Shown: piece after piece, positions 40,196-47,859 of the stretch
Numbering within the stretch: the stretch's first letter is position 1
How the letters are laid out: each line of letters starts with the position of its first letter
Assembly (NCBI RefSeq): GCF_010092445.1
Contig: NZ_CP048031.1
Span: 2,790,001-2,854,000 of the forward strand
Origin: Shewanella sp. Arc9-LZ
Lineage (GTDB): Bacteria; Pseudomonadota; Gammaproteobacteria; Enterobacterales; Shewanellaceae
Direction: 5' to 3'
Length of the DNA: 64,000 nucleotides
Made by a program: the position numbers and the translations under genes
Notes under the pieces: generated by a model
Database searches by the model: none
The model's input: only the letters and a program-made list of their open reading frames with translations
Told to the model about the DNA's origin: nothing

Positions 40196-41098
40196 ATGAT
40201 CTCACACAGCAAAAAAAGCAATCAACAACGGCAACCTTTATCTCACTTAACGCATAGTGACAAAATTCAGCATTTTCATGCGTTGTGGATATCGGATGTT
40301 CATCTAGGCAGCATTGATTGTAAAGCAGACTTTTTATTACATTTCCTCAATCATAGCCAATGCCAATACTTGTATTTAGTCGGTGACATTGTCGATATCT
40401 GGGCACTGAAAAAACGTGTTTATTGGCCCGACAGCCACAATAAAGTGATACAAAAAATCCTCGAACTGGCCAGTAGTGGCACCCAAGTTATTTACATACC
40501 AGGTAATCATGATGAGGCTTTCAAAGATTATGCCGACAGTCATTTCAGAGGTATTACCCTCGTTAAACAGCATATTCATCAGTCTCTGAGTGGTAAACGT
40601 TTTTTAATACTTCATGGCGATCAATTTGACTCACAAGTATGTGTTAGTCGTACCTACGCAAAATTAGGCGACCATTTATATGATGTGTTGTTGTGGCTAA
40701 ATCGTCAGTTACACAGAGTAAGAAGCCGCCTAGGATATCCATATTGGTCACTAGCCAGCTACATAAAACTCCGCGTCAACAAAGCTCAGCAAGCCATTAA
40801 CCAATACCGAGATGCCGTACTGCGCTATGCCATTAAAAAACAAGTCGACATGGTGATATGTGGCCATATTCATCAGCCAGAATTATCACAGCATACGATT
40901 AATAACCACATCATCACTTACGCAAATGATGGTGATTGGGTTGAAAATTGTACTCTCATAGCAGAGACAGAATCTGGAGATGTGCAGTTGCTTAAGTGGG
41001 ATGAACAAACGTTGCAAGCTACAGCAGTAAACACGATTGATTTTGGCAGTTCAGAGGCTACATCAATCATCACGCCCCAAAAACAGCACGTTGCATAA
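40196..41098 (+). CDS. UDP-2,3-diacylglucosamine diphosphatase-like metallophosphoesterase
   Basis: A 300-residue calcineurin-like phosphoesterase. Metal motifs: SDVHLGS near 34, GDIVDIW near 63, GNHDEAF near 101, HGDQFD near 140 and GHIHQPE near 222-228. The arrangement follows the LpxH/LpxH2 group, but it is about 60 residues longer than E. coli LpxH. Its substrate may be another lipid precursor, since it sits 13 bases upstream of the OlsF-type acyltransferase with which it should be cotranscribed. C-terminal 35 residues are polar and variable. Confidence 0.85.
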   Translation: MISHSKKSNQQRQPLSHLTHSDKIQHFHALWISDVHLGSIDCKADFLLHFLNHSQCQYLYLVGDIVDIWALKKRVYWPDSHNKVIQKILELASSGTQVIYIPGNHDEAFKDYADSHFRGITLVKQHIHQSLSGKRFLILHGDQFDSQVCVSRTYAKLGDHLYDVLLWLNRQLHRVRSRLGYPYWSLASYIKLRVNKAQQAINQYRDAVLRYAIKKQVDMVICGHIHQPELSQHTINNHIITYANDGDWVENCTLIAETESGDVQLLKWDEQTLQATAVNTIDFGSSEATSIITPQKQHVA

Positions 41099-41111
41099 AT
41101 AAGGCTAAAAT

Positions 41112-42851
41112 ATGATATTTACTGTTGATAATATGGTCGAAAAAAACCTGCCAAATGTGCATAACAAGCCTTGGTTAGCCGTGCCGACTAAAGCCATGTT
41201 GCGTTACTTGCTTCATGAAAAGCAGTGTAATGACATTGCCAACGAACATGCGCATTTATCCGGGGTCGATTTTGTTGAACAAATTCTTGCCTGTTTGAAT
41301 TTCAGTTACAGCGTCCCCAATAACGAAATTGAAAATATTCCCATTGAAGGTCGAGTGGTGATCTACGCCAATCACCCTATCGGTTCACTTGATGCGCTGG
41401 CATTAATCAAACTGATTAGTCAGGTGAGACCAGACATCAAGGTCGTTGCCAATGAATTACTAATGGCCATTAAACCGCTTCATTCCATTTTATTGCCAGT
41501 ACGTAACATGACTGGTGGAACACCGAAACAGCACTTAAATGAAATTCATCATCACCTCAAAAATGAAGGTGCGGTATTGATTTTCCCCTCAGGTGAAGTA
41601 TCGCGTTTACGCCCTACGGGTGTCACTGACTTACATTGGCACAGCGGATTTTTAAAAATGGCTCGCGCCTGTAATGCGCCGCTTTTACCTATGTATGTTG
41701 ATGCAAAGAACTCCGCTACATTTTATGGTGCTTCAATGATTTACAAACCATTAGCGACGTTATTGCTGGTCAAAGAAATGTTTAAACAAATGGATCATGT
41801 GATGCCAGTGCGGATTGGCCAATTAATAGCAAAAGAAGTTGTCAGCACTCAAGACTTTCCGCTTAAAACTAAAGTGAATCTGCTTAAAAATCATTTATAT
41901 CGCATTGGTAAAAATCGCAGTCCGTTATTCATTACCCAAAATGCCATTGCTCATCCTGAAAAACGCAGTGAGCTACAACAAGCATTACAACAATGCGAAT
42001 TGCTCGGTAAAACCCAAGACAATAAACAAATCTATTTATACAAGCATACTCACAGCAGTCCTATTATGCGTGAGATTGGCCGGCTTCGTGAAATCGCCTT
42101 CAGAGCCGTGGGCGAAGGTACCGGTAAACGTCGCGATACCGATAAATATGATAATCACTATTTTCATTTAGTGTTATGGGATAAAGACGAATTAGAGATT
42201 GTGGGTGCCTATCGTTTTGCCAGTGCCAAAATGCTCCACGAATCCATTGGTAAAAATGCGCTGTATAGCCAATCACTATTTGAATACCACGATGCGTTTG
42301 CTCCCTATTTTGACCAAGGACTCGAACTTGGCCGCAGCTTTGTGCAACCTAAATATTGGGGCCGCCGTAGTTTAGAATATTTGTGGCAAGGTATTGGTGC
42401 GTTTTTGATTAAAAACCCACAGTATCGTTACCTCTTTGGGCCTGTGTCGCTAAGCGATAGTCTACCTGTCCCCGCCAAAGAGATGCTGGTGTTTTTTTAC
42501 CAACACCACTTCGCCACCAAACACGTTTTAGCGACTTCATTTAATTCATATCAATTCACCGACGAACGTCAGCATCAATTGCATCAGTTATTTAATGGCG
42601 ATGACTATGCTGAGAACTTTAAAATACTCAAACGGACGCTATCGAATATGGGTGTATCAGTACCGACGTTATTTAAGCAATATGGCGAATTGTGCGACAA
42701 CAATGGCGTACAGTTTCTCGACTTTGGTATTGATGCAGAGTTTGGTGACTGTATCGATGGTTTAGTGTTAGTCGATATTCATCAGTTAAAGCCGATAAAA
42801 TATCAAAAATACTTGGCTGGTCATTTACCTGAAAACAAAATTGCATCTTGA
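41112..42851 (+). CDS. olsF: OlsF-type bifunctional ornithine-lipid acyltransferase
   Basis: A 579-residue two-domain protein. The N-terminal half (about 60-290) is a PlsC-type acyltransferase with YANHPIGSLDALAL near 91-104 (His-x5-Asp) and FPSGEVSRLRPTG near 158-170, equivalent to OlsA. The C-terminal half (about 310-560) is an OlsB-like N-acyltransferase (REIAFRAVGEGTGKRRDTD, LEIVGAYRF, LGRSFVQPKYWGRRSLEYL). The fusion matches OlsF, which makes phosphorus-free ornithine lipids in Serratia and others. AAGG precedes the ATG. Substrate is inferred from the family. Confidence 0.85.
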   Translation: MIFTVDNMVEKNLPNVHNKPWLAVPTKAMLRYLLHEKQCNDIANEHAHLSGVDFVEQILACLNFSYSVPNNEIENIPIEGRVVIYANHPIGSLDALALIKLISQVRPDIKVVANELLMAIKPLHSILLPVRNMTGGTPKQHLNEIHHHLKNEGAVLIFPSGEVSRLRPTGVTDLHWHSGFLKMARACNAPLLPMYVDAKNSATFYGASMIYKPLATLLLVKEMFKQMDHVMPVRIGQLIAKEVVSTQDFPLKTKVNLLKNHLYRIGKNRSPLFITQNAIAHPEKRSELQQALQQCELLGKTQDNKQIYLYKHTHSSPIMREIGRLREIAFRAVGEGTGKRRDTDKYDNHYFHLVLWDKDELEIVGAYRFASAKMLHESIGKNALYSQSLFEYHDAFAPYFDQGLELGRSFVQPKYWGRRSLEYLWQGIGAFLIKNPQYRYLFGPVSLSDSLPVPAKEMLVFFYQHHFATKHVLATSFNSYQFTDERQHQLHQLFNGDDYAENFKILKRTLSNMGVSVPTLFKQYGELCDNNGVQFLDFGIDAEFGDCIDGLVLVDIHQLKPIKYQKYLAGHLPENKIAS

Positions 42852-42957
42852 CCAGATACAAGCTTATAACGTGAGTAAGTCGTTGTCATTGGCCGTTAAA
42901 TGATTGTTACACTGATATTTATCTGATATAAAAGAATAAATACGTGGAGAATCGCTT

Positions 42958-43416
42958 ATGACAACTGCTACTGAATTGTTGACAGAGACATTACCTGATA
43001 ACCCGACTAAACATCTCTGTGTCGCGGACATCATGACTACGCGAGTGGTTACCATAGAGATGGATGATCGGCTGACACTGGCCAAAGAAATTTTTGACAA
43101 TGTCAGCTTTCATCATCTACTCGTGGTTGATAACGAGCAATTGAGTGGCATATTGTCTCATCGGGACTTTCTACGGGCGCTCAGTCCTAATATCGGTACC
43201 GCTGCTGAATTAATTCGAGACACTGAAACCCTGCATAAAAGGGTTCATCAAGTCATGACTCACAATCCATTCACTATCGCCCCTCATTGCGATATCAACC
43301 AAGCAACCAGACTTATTTTAGACCACGATATAGGGTGTTTACCGGTATTAGACAACAACACCATCGTGGGCATTATTACTTGGAAAGATCTATTGAAGGC
43401 CTATTACGTGAAGTAA
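42958..43416 (+). CDS. CBS-domain pair protein
   Basis: A 152-residue protein made almost wholly of two CBS motifs (VADIMTTRVVTIEMDDRLT near 21-39 and VMTHNPFTIAPHCDINQATR near 98-117, ending GIITWKDLLKAYYVK). CBS pairs bind adenosine nucleotides and usually act as sensors. It follows olsF by 106 bases with its own GGAG site, so cotranscription is possible but not assured. Partner unknown. Confidence 0.88.
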   Translation: MTTATELLTETLPDNPTKHLCVADIMTTRVVTIEMDDRLTLAKEIFDNVSFHHLLVVDNEQLSGILSHRDFLRALSPNIGTAAELIRDTETLHKRVHQVMTHNPFTIAPHCDINQATRLILDHDIGCLPVLDNNTIVGIITWKDLLKAYYVK

Positions 43417-43771
43417 ATGGTCTGCTTTTCATCTATTTAATCATTAACAACAAAACAACCTGCCTGTTACTACTGTATTTTTGAACTGTTCTTTTGAACT
43501 GTCCTTTTGATCGAATACTCATGTATAAGTTCCGTATATTATCCGTATATTCCGACATACAACCCTACTTCATTTATCATCAACCGCTAATATTTAAATG
43601 CCGAAAAATCATATTTTGGCAATAGCTCTTCCAAAAAATAAATATTACTAAGCTTGCCAACTAGATAGCTTCATTTCGTAAATTGTTCATATTTATATGC
43701 TGGAAAATGTCACATTACTCTGCTTTTATTAGACACAGGGCTCGTGGCTATCATGTGATAAGGACAGCATT
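43417..43771. other. 355-base intergenic region with short direct repeats
   Basis: It holds two adjacent short tandem arrays (43479-43552) and otherwise AT-rich sequence. No gene, terminator or clear promoter is seen. Confidence 0.6.
43479..43552. repeat. Two adjacent short tandem repeats (13 bp and 11 bp)
   Basis: TTTTGAACTGTTC at 43479-43491 recurs at 43492-43504 with one change, and begins again at 43505 (TTTTGA). TCCGTATATTA at 43531-43541 recurs at 43542 with one change. Both lie past the CBS gene. Confidence 0.85.
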
Positions 43772-44116
43772 ATGATTAAGTTTACATACCACCTCAATCA
43801 AGACAACATTGAGTTGCAAGCGAGTAATTGGTGCGGACTAGAACGAGTATTTATTAATGGCAAAGTGGTGTCACGCAAGTTCAACTTTGGTTTACAAAGC
43901 ATGCATGATGTACTGCTTAATAATGGCAAAAAGTGTCGTTTTCAATTAATAGTCGATCCACAAACAGAATTAGTCTCTTGCCGTATTTACAAACAAAACC
44001 AATTGGTGACTATTTTAAATCAAGGTAAAAAACAGCTACAAAAAAGCCAGTTCCTAATCGAAACTAGCTTCGTTGTCGTGTGTGTTGGCATGCTCAGCTT
44101 GTATTGGTTAACTTAA
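43772..44116 (+). CDS. Hypothetical tail-anchored membrane protein
   Basis: A 114-residue protein I do not recognise. The first 90 residues look like a small beta-rich soluble domain (FTYHLNQDNIELQASNWCG, VFINGKVVSRKFNFG, KKCRFQLIVDPQTELVSCRIY). A single membrane segment ends the protein (FVVVCVGMLSLYWLT), so it may be tail-anchored facing the cytoplasm. AAGGA lies before the ATG. It stands alone and is convergent with the TonB-C gene, 47 bases away. Confidence 0.75.
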   Translation: MIKFTYHLNQDNIELQASNWCGLERVFINGKVVSRKFNFGLQSMHDVLLNNGKKCRFQLIVDPQTELVSCRIYKQNQLVTILNQGKKQLQKSQFLIETSFVVVCVGMLSLYWLT

Positions 44117-44163
44117 GTTAAACATAACCAATGAGATTGGTATAACACAAGCTGACTTAGGTA

Positions 44164-45270
44164 TTAACCTATGGTGAAATCAAGCTGAACGGTAGATTTT
44201 GCTTCTGTTGGCTTACCATCAACAAATTTAGGCGCATAACGCCATTGACTAAGCGCTTCTATCGATTCTTTTTCAAACTGGGTGCCACCTTTAGAGTCAA
44301 TGATCTCAGGTGATTTAACAAAACCATTTTCATCAACTGTAAACTCAACTTGCACCCAACCAGATTTTCTTCTTTGGGCATATGATTGCGGGTATTTTGG
44401 TGGTTTTCTAAATAACGGGGTTTGTTCTTGTTGGTCATTCCATGGCGTCATTTTACCAATCGCAATACAATGCTCAGTGGCTTTATCTCCTAGGCCTTTT
44501 TGCTCATACAGTTTCACTAACAAGGCATGCGCACGAAGTTCATAGGGATGGCTATAAGGTAATGCCTGATATTGTTTGATAACTTCAACTAAATTCGTAA
44601 TAGCTTGACTTGGCTTACCCATGGAATCATATAACGCAGCAACGAGGTAAGTAGCATCAACTCGTTTAATGGCATCCTCTGGTAACTTACTGGTATAAAT
44701 ATCGTAAGCGTCAAACGCCAAAGTTCTCACTGTGCGGGTATAATACTCGGTATGCGATAAGCGATGAAACGTAATGAGTTTTACTTCGGCAACCGTTAAC
44801 TCATTGTCAGCTTTTTCTGCAATCTCTATTGCTTCAAATAATAACGTTTTCGCGTATTTATCATCTGTTGTCGATTCAGCTAACCCAATCAAAGGATCGA
44901 TTAACTCGATACCATTATCGGTCACGTTTTCACGGTATACAGCTAATGCAGAAGTAAATAATTGATGCGCCTTAAGCGTCGCTTCATCTTCAATAACACG
45001 GCCTTGATTCTTTTTCTTAGGTTCAACCATTACCGCATTTGCATAATTAATGGCTAACTTAGCGCTATCAAAGCTGTCTTGACCGAATTTAATTTGACCT
45101 AACTCATAGGCTTGCTGCGCATATTTCAGCGTATCTTGGTTGTTGTGGTTTTCAACAGAAACATTGTATTGCTGGTAAGCGTGTGAAAAAGCTTCTGTAT
45201 TTGCTGGTTCAGCATAAGCAAATTGGCTCATAAAAGCCGCTGCTATCGATAAGCGTAAAAGTGTCTTCAT
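44164..45270 (-). CDS. Periplasmic TonB C-terminal domain protein with TPR-like region
   Basis: A 368-residue protein with a signal peptide (MKTLLRLSIAAAFMSQFAYA), a helical repeat region resembling TPRs (about 25-280, for example HAYQQYN..., ALLVKLYEQKGLGDKATEHC), and a C-terminal TonB domain (GWVQVEFTVDENGFVKSPEI near 304-323, WRYAPKF near 342). Unlike TonB proper, it has no membrane anchor besides the cleavable signal and no Pro-rich spacer, so it is unlikely to energise receptors in the usual way. AAGGA precedes the ATG. Role unknown; divergent from the DUF1538 operon. Confidence 0.85.
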   Translation of the reverse strand: MKTLLRLSIAAAFMSQFAYAEPANTEAFSHAYQQYNVSVENHNNQDTLKYAQQAYELGQIKFGQDSFDSAKLAINYANAVMVEPKKKNQGRVIEDEATLKAHQLFTSALAVYRENVTDNGIELIDPLIGLAESTTDDKYAKTLLFEAIEIAEKADNELTVAEVKLITFHRLSHTEYYTRTVRTLAFDAYDIYTSKLPEDAIKRVDATYLVAALYDSMGKPSQAITNLVEVIKQYQALPYSHPYELRAHALLVKLYEQKGLGDKATEHCIAIGKMTPWNDQQEQTPLFRKPPKYPQSYAQRRKSGWVQVEFTVDENGFVKSPEIIDSKGGTQFEKESIEALSQWRYAPKFVDGKPTEAKSTVQLDFTIG

Positions 45271-45409
45271 AACGTTCTAAATCCTTTTTGATTTTATCCT
45301 TAACCTTTTCTCGCACTTCGCAAAATACTGGTCGAGTAATATTTTAATAAACAGCCCTCCACTTTTACCCATTTTTATGACCTACGTCAACTTACTGCAA
45401 ATAATTGTA

Positions 45410-45433
45410 AACAATATGTTGTGAAATATTGTT
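45410..45433. promoter_or_regulatory. Perfect dyad upstream of DUF1538 operon
   Basis: AACAATAT (45410-45417) and ATATTGTT (45426-45433) form a perfect 8-bp dyad with an 8-base spacer, 62 bases before the first DUF1538 start and 140 before the divergent TonB-C gene. The position suits an operator. No regulator is encoded next to it. Confidence 0.4.
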
Positions 45434-45495
45434 CCATAGGCACACTAATTTAGTTGCTGGCTATTTATGTCAGCGAAACCATTACAGGAGCTAAG

Positions 45496-46233
45496 ATGTC
45501 AGCCATCATCAAATTGCTCCAAGCGATGTTAAGCAGCTTCAAAGACCTTATACCCATTATCTTAGTGGTCAGTTTTTTTGAAATATTTGTGCTTCATCAA
45601 GCGCCTGCACAACTTGGATCTATTCTTGTGGGTGTGGTGTTTATTGTATTGGGACTGACATTTTTTGTATTTGGTTTGGAAATGGGTTTATTTCCGATTG
45701 GCGAATCACTGGCTGAAGCATTAGCACGAAAAGGCAGTGTATTTTGGTTAGTTATTTTCTCATTCTCGTTAGGTTTTGGCACCACATTAGCGGAACCTGC
45801 TCTTACGGCTGTTGCAAACGAAGCAGCGCAGGTTGCCGCGAATGCTGGTGCGATAGAGTCAAACCAACAAGCCATGAGTTCCTATGCAATGGGCTTACGA
45901 TTAACCGTCGCTATCTCGGTTGGTCTGGCCATTTTACTTGGGGTCATTCGTATTCTTAAGGGATGGCCAATCCATTACCTCATTATTGGCGGTTACGTGT
46001 TGGTGATGATCCTCACCAGCTTTGCACCAGCCAACATTATTGGTATCGCTTATGATTCTGGTGGCGTCACCACATCGACCATTACGGTGCCTTTAGTCAC
46101 TGCACTAGGGGTTGGCCTGGCAAGCGTCATTAAAGGCCGTAATCCGATGGTAGATGGCTTTGGATTAATTGCTTTTGCAAGCCTTAGTCCAATGATTTTT
46201 GTATTGCTATACGGCATGGTGTTTTTGCAGTGA
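45496..46233 (+). CDS. DUF1538 family membrane protein (first copy)
   Basis: A 245-residue polytopic membrane protein with about seven hydrophobic segments. Family motifs: GLEMGLFPIGESLAEAL near 58-74, GFGTTLAEPAL near 96-106 and YDSGGVTTSTITVPLV near 188-203, then GRNPMVDGFGLIAFASL. Function is not established; the fold suggests a transporter or channel. The frame opens 14 codons earlier, but CAGGAG sits before the ATG at 45496. It is the first gene of a four-gene operon with a second DUF1538 copy, a P-II-like and a CBS protein. Confidence 0.88.
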   Translation: MSAIIKLLQAMLSSFKDLIPIILVVSFFEIFVLHQAPAQLGSILVGVVFIVLGLTFFVFGLEMGLFPIGESLAEALARKGSVFWLVIFSFSLGFGTTLAEPALTAVANEAAQVAANAGAIESNQQAMSSYAMGLRLTVAISVGLAILLGVIRILKGWPIHYLIIGGYVLVMILTSFAPANIIGIAYDSGGVTTSTITVPLVTALGVGLASVIKGRNPMVDGFGLIAFASLSPMIFVLLYGMVFLQ

Positions 46234-46263
46234 TCACTATCGCCAATAAAATGAGGAGTGGTT

Positions 46264-47031
46264 TTGCTCAATGAACTGATTAGCACTTTATTACTGACTG
46301 CTCGTGATGTCATACCTATTGCGATAATTCTATTTGGCTTTCAGCTGGGCGTGCTTAAACGCCCAATAAACCAATGGCGTAAAGTATTGCTCGGATTTGT
46401 TTATGTCATTATTGGCCTCACCTTCTTTCTCGTGGGTTTACAATTGGCGCTATTCCCTATCGGTGAGAGCATGGCCAATCAATTGACCACCAGCGAGTTT
46501 TTACACCCTGATGGTGGCAATGAGCCGTATATTTGGCAAGACTACTTTTGGGTTTATGTGTTTGCCGCCGCAATCGGTTTTAGCACCACCATCGCAGAAC
46601 CGTCATTAATTGCAGTGGCCATCAAAGCCAACCAAGTCTCTGGTGGCACCATTGGCATTCAAGGTCTGCGAATGTCAGTGGCATTTGGCGTGGCGATTGG
46701 GATTACGTTAGGCTGTTTTCGTATTGTGGTTGGTGATCCCATTCACTATTACATTATGGCCGGCTATGTTGTGGTGGTCATTCAAACCTTTTATGCCCCC
46801 AAAATGATTGTCCCTTTAGCTTATGACTCTGGTGGCGTAACCACCTCAACGGTAACGGTACCGTTAGTCGCGGCATTAGGACTTGGGCTTGCCACCAATG
46901 TTGAAGGCCGTAATCCATTAATTGATGGCTTTGGCTTGATTGCCTTTGCCAGTTTATTTCCGATGATCACTGTAATGGGTTACGCCCAAGCGGTTGACTA
47001 TTTATCCAAACGAAAAGCCACTAAGGAGTAA
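46264..47031 (+). CDS. DUF1538 family membrane protein (second copy)
   Basis: A 255-residue paralogue of the preceding gene, with the same ALFPIGES, GFSTTIAEPSL, PIHYYIMAGYV and YDSGGVTTSTVTVPLV motifs plus GRNPLIDGFGLIAFASL. It differs by a longer polar loop near 78-95 (LHPDGGNEPYIWQDYF) and a basic tail. The two copies probably form a heteromeric membrane unit. AGGAG lies five bases before an in-frame TTG at 46264; an upstream GTG at 46258 would overlap that site, so TTG is preferred. The P-II-like gene starts three bases after the stop. Confidence 0.88.
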   Translation: MLNELISTLLLTARDVIPIAIILFGFQLGVLKRPINQWRKVLLGFVYVIIGLTFFLVGLQLALFPIGESMANQLTTSEFLHPDGGNEPYIWQDYFWVYVFAAAIGFSTTIAEPSLIAVAIKANQVSGGTIGIQGLRMSVAFGVAIGITLGCFRIVVGDPIHYYIMAGYVVVVIQTFYAPKMIVPLAYDSGGVTTSTVTVPLVAALGLGLATNVEGRNPLIDGFGLIAFASLFPMITVMGYAQAVDYLSKRKATKE

Positions 47032-47034
47032 CCT

Positions 47035-47385
47035 ATGCGCTTTAAATTAATTGTCGCCTTTGTCGACGATGACTGTACCGATAAGGTACTTGATGCAGCG
47101 CGTGTTGCAGGTGCAACGGGTGCCACGGTAATTAATCATGCTCGCGGTGAAGGCTTAGAAAAAAAGAAAACCTTTATGGGGCTTACCTTAGATGTTCAGC
47201 GTGATGTGATTTTATGGTTGGTAGAAGAACACATGAGCCGCAACATTCTCGAAACCATTTCAAATGTAGGTGAATTTGACACTAATTCAGGCAAAGGTAT
47301 TGCGATACAAATTGATGTTGAGGATGCCGTTGGTGTGGCCCATCAGGTTCAAAAGTTGAGTAAAGACATTGAGGATCAAATATGA
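47035..47385 (+). CDS. P-II-like signalling protein
   Basis: A 116-residue ferredoxin-like P-II superfamily protein: opening strand FKLIVAFVDDDCTDKVLDAAR, T-loop region HARGEGLEKKKTFMG, and C-terminal KGIAIQIDVEDAVGV. The GlnB uridylylated tyrosine and T-loop consensus are missing, so it is not a classical nitrogen regulator. By analogy with membrane-linked P-II proteins such as GlnK and SbtB it may bind nucleotides and gate the DUF1538 pair. Its stop overlaps the next ATG by four bases. AAGGAG precedes the start. Confidence 0.85.
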   Translation: MRFKLIVAFVDDDCTDKVLDAARVAGATGATVINHARGEGLEKKKTFMGLTLDVQRDVILWLVEEHMSRNILETISNVGEFDTNSGKGIAIQIDVEDAVGVAHQVQKLSKDIEDQI

Positions 47386-47783
47386 GTAGCACAACCCCTA
47401 TACGTAACCGCGACGTCATGAATAACCAGTACGTCATGGTTGATGGTATGCACACAGTGGCCGAAGCGATCCAAGAAGCCATTAGCAATAACGTGAATAT
47501 ATTAGTGGTAAATAAACGCAATGAGCATGACGAATTCGGCATGGTACTCATGAGCGATATCGCCCGCAAAGTGTTAGCCAAAGACAAGTCACCAGAGCGT
47601 ACCAACATTTACGAAATCATGATAAAGCCAGTGCTTTCATTGTCTGCTGATATGGACGTACGCTACACGGCTCGACTTTTTGAACGTTTTAATATCAATA
47701 AAGCGCCGGTGATTGAAGCGGGTGAGATTTTAGGTTTTGTCACTTATGACAATATTGTACTTAAGGGCATGATTAAAAAATAA
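47382..47783 (+). CDS. CBS-domain pair protein of DUF1538 operon
   Basis: A 133-residue protein with two CBS motifs (RDVMNNQYVMVDGMHTVAEAI near 8-28 and YEIMIKPVLSLSADMDVRYTA near 76-96). It overlaps the P-II-like gene as ATGA, so it is translated with it. CBS pairs usually sense adenine nucleotides, which would give this operon two separate nucleotide-sensing modules. No clear terminator follows. Confidence 0.88.
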   Translation: MSSTTPIRNRDVMNNQYVMVDGMHTVAEAIQEAISNNVNILVVNKRNEHDEFGMVLMSDIARKVLAKDKSPERTNIYEIMIKPVLSLSADMDVRYTARLFERFNINKAPVIEAGEILGFVTYDNIVLKGMIKK

Positions 47784-47859
47784 TATCAATATACTACAGC
47801 GGGGCATTTTAGCATGATGAAGCGGAACAGACTTCATGATCAGTGAGCCTAACCGCAAC

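Noticed and set aside
44127..44141. ACCAAT-GAG-ATTGGT palindrome between two convergent genes
   Set aside because: Six base pairs of AT-rich stem with no T-tail; common by chance.
47817..47837. Hairpin ATGAAG / CTTCAT after the DUF1538 operon
   Set aside because: Only six base pairs and no T-run; too weak to call a terminator.
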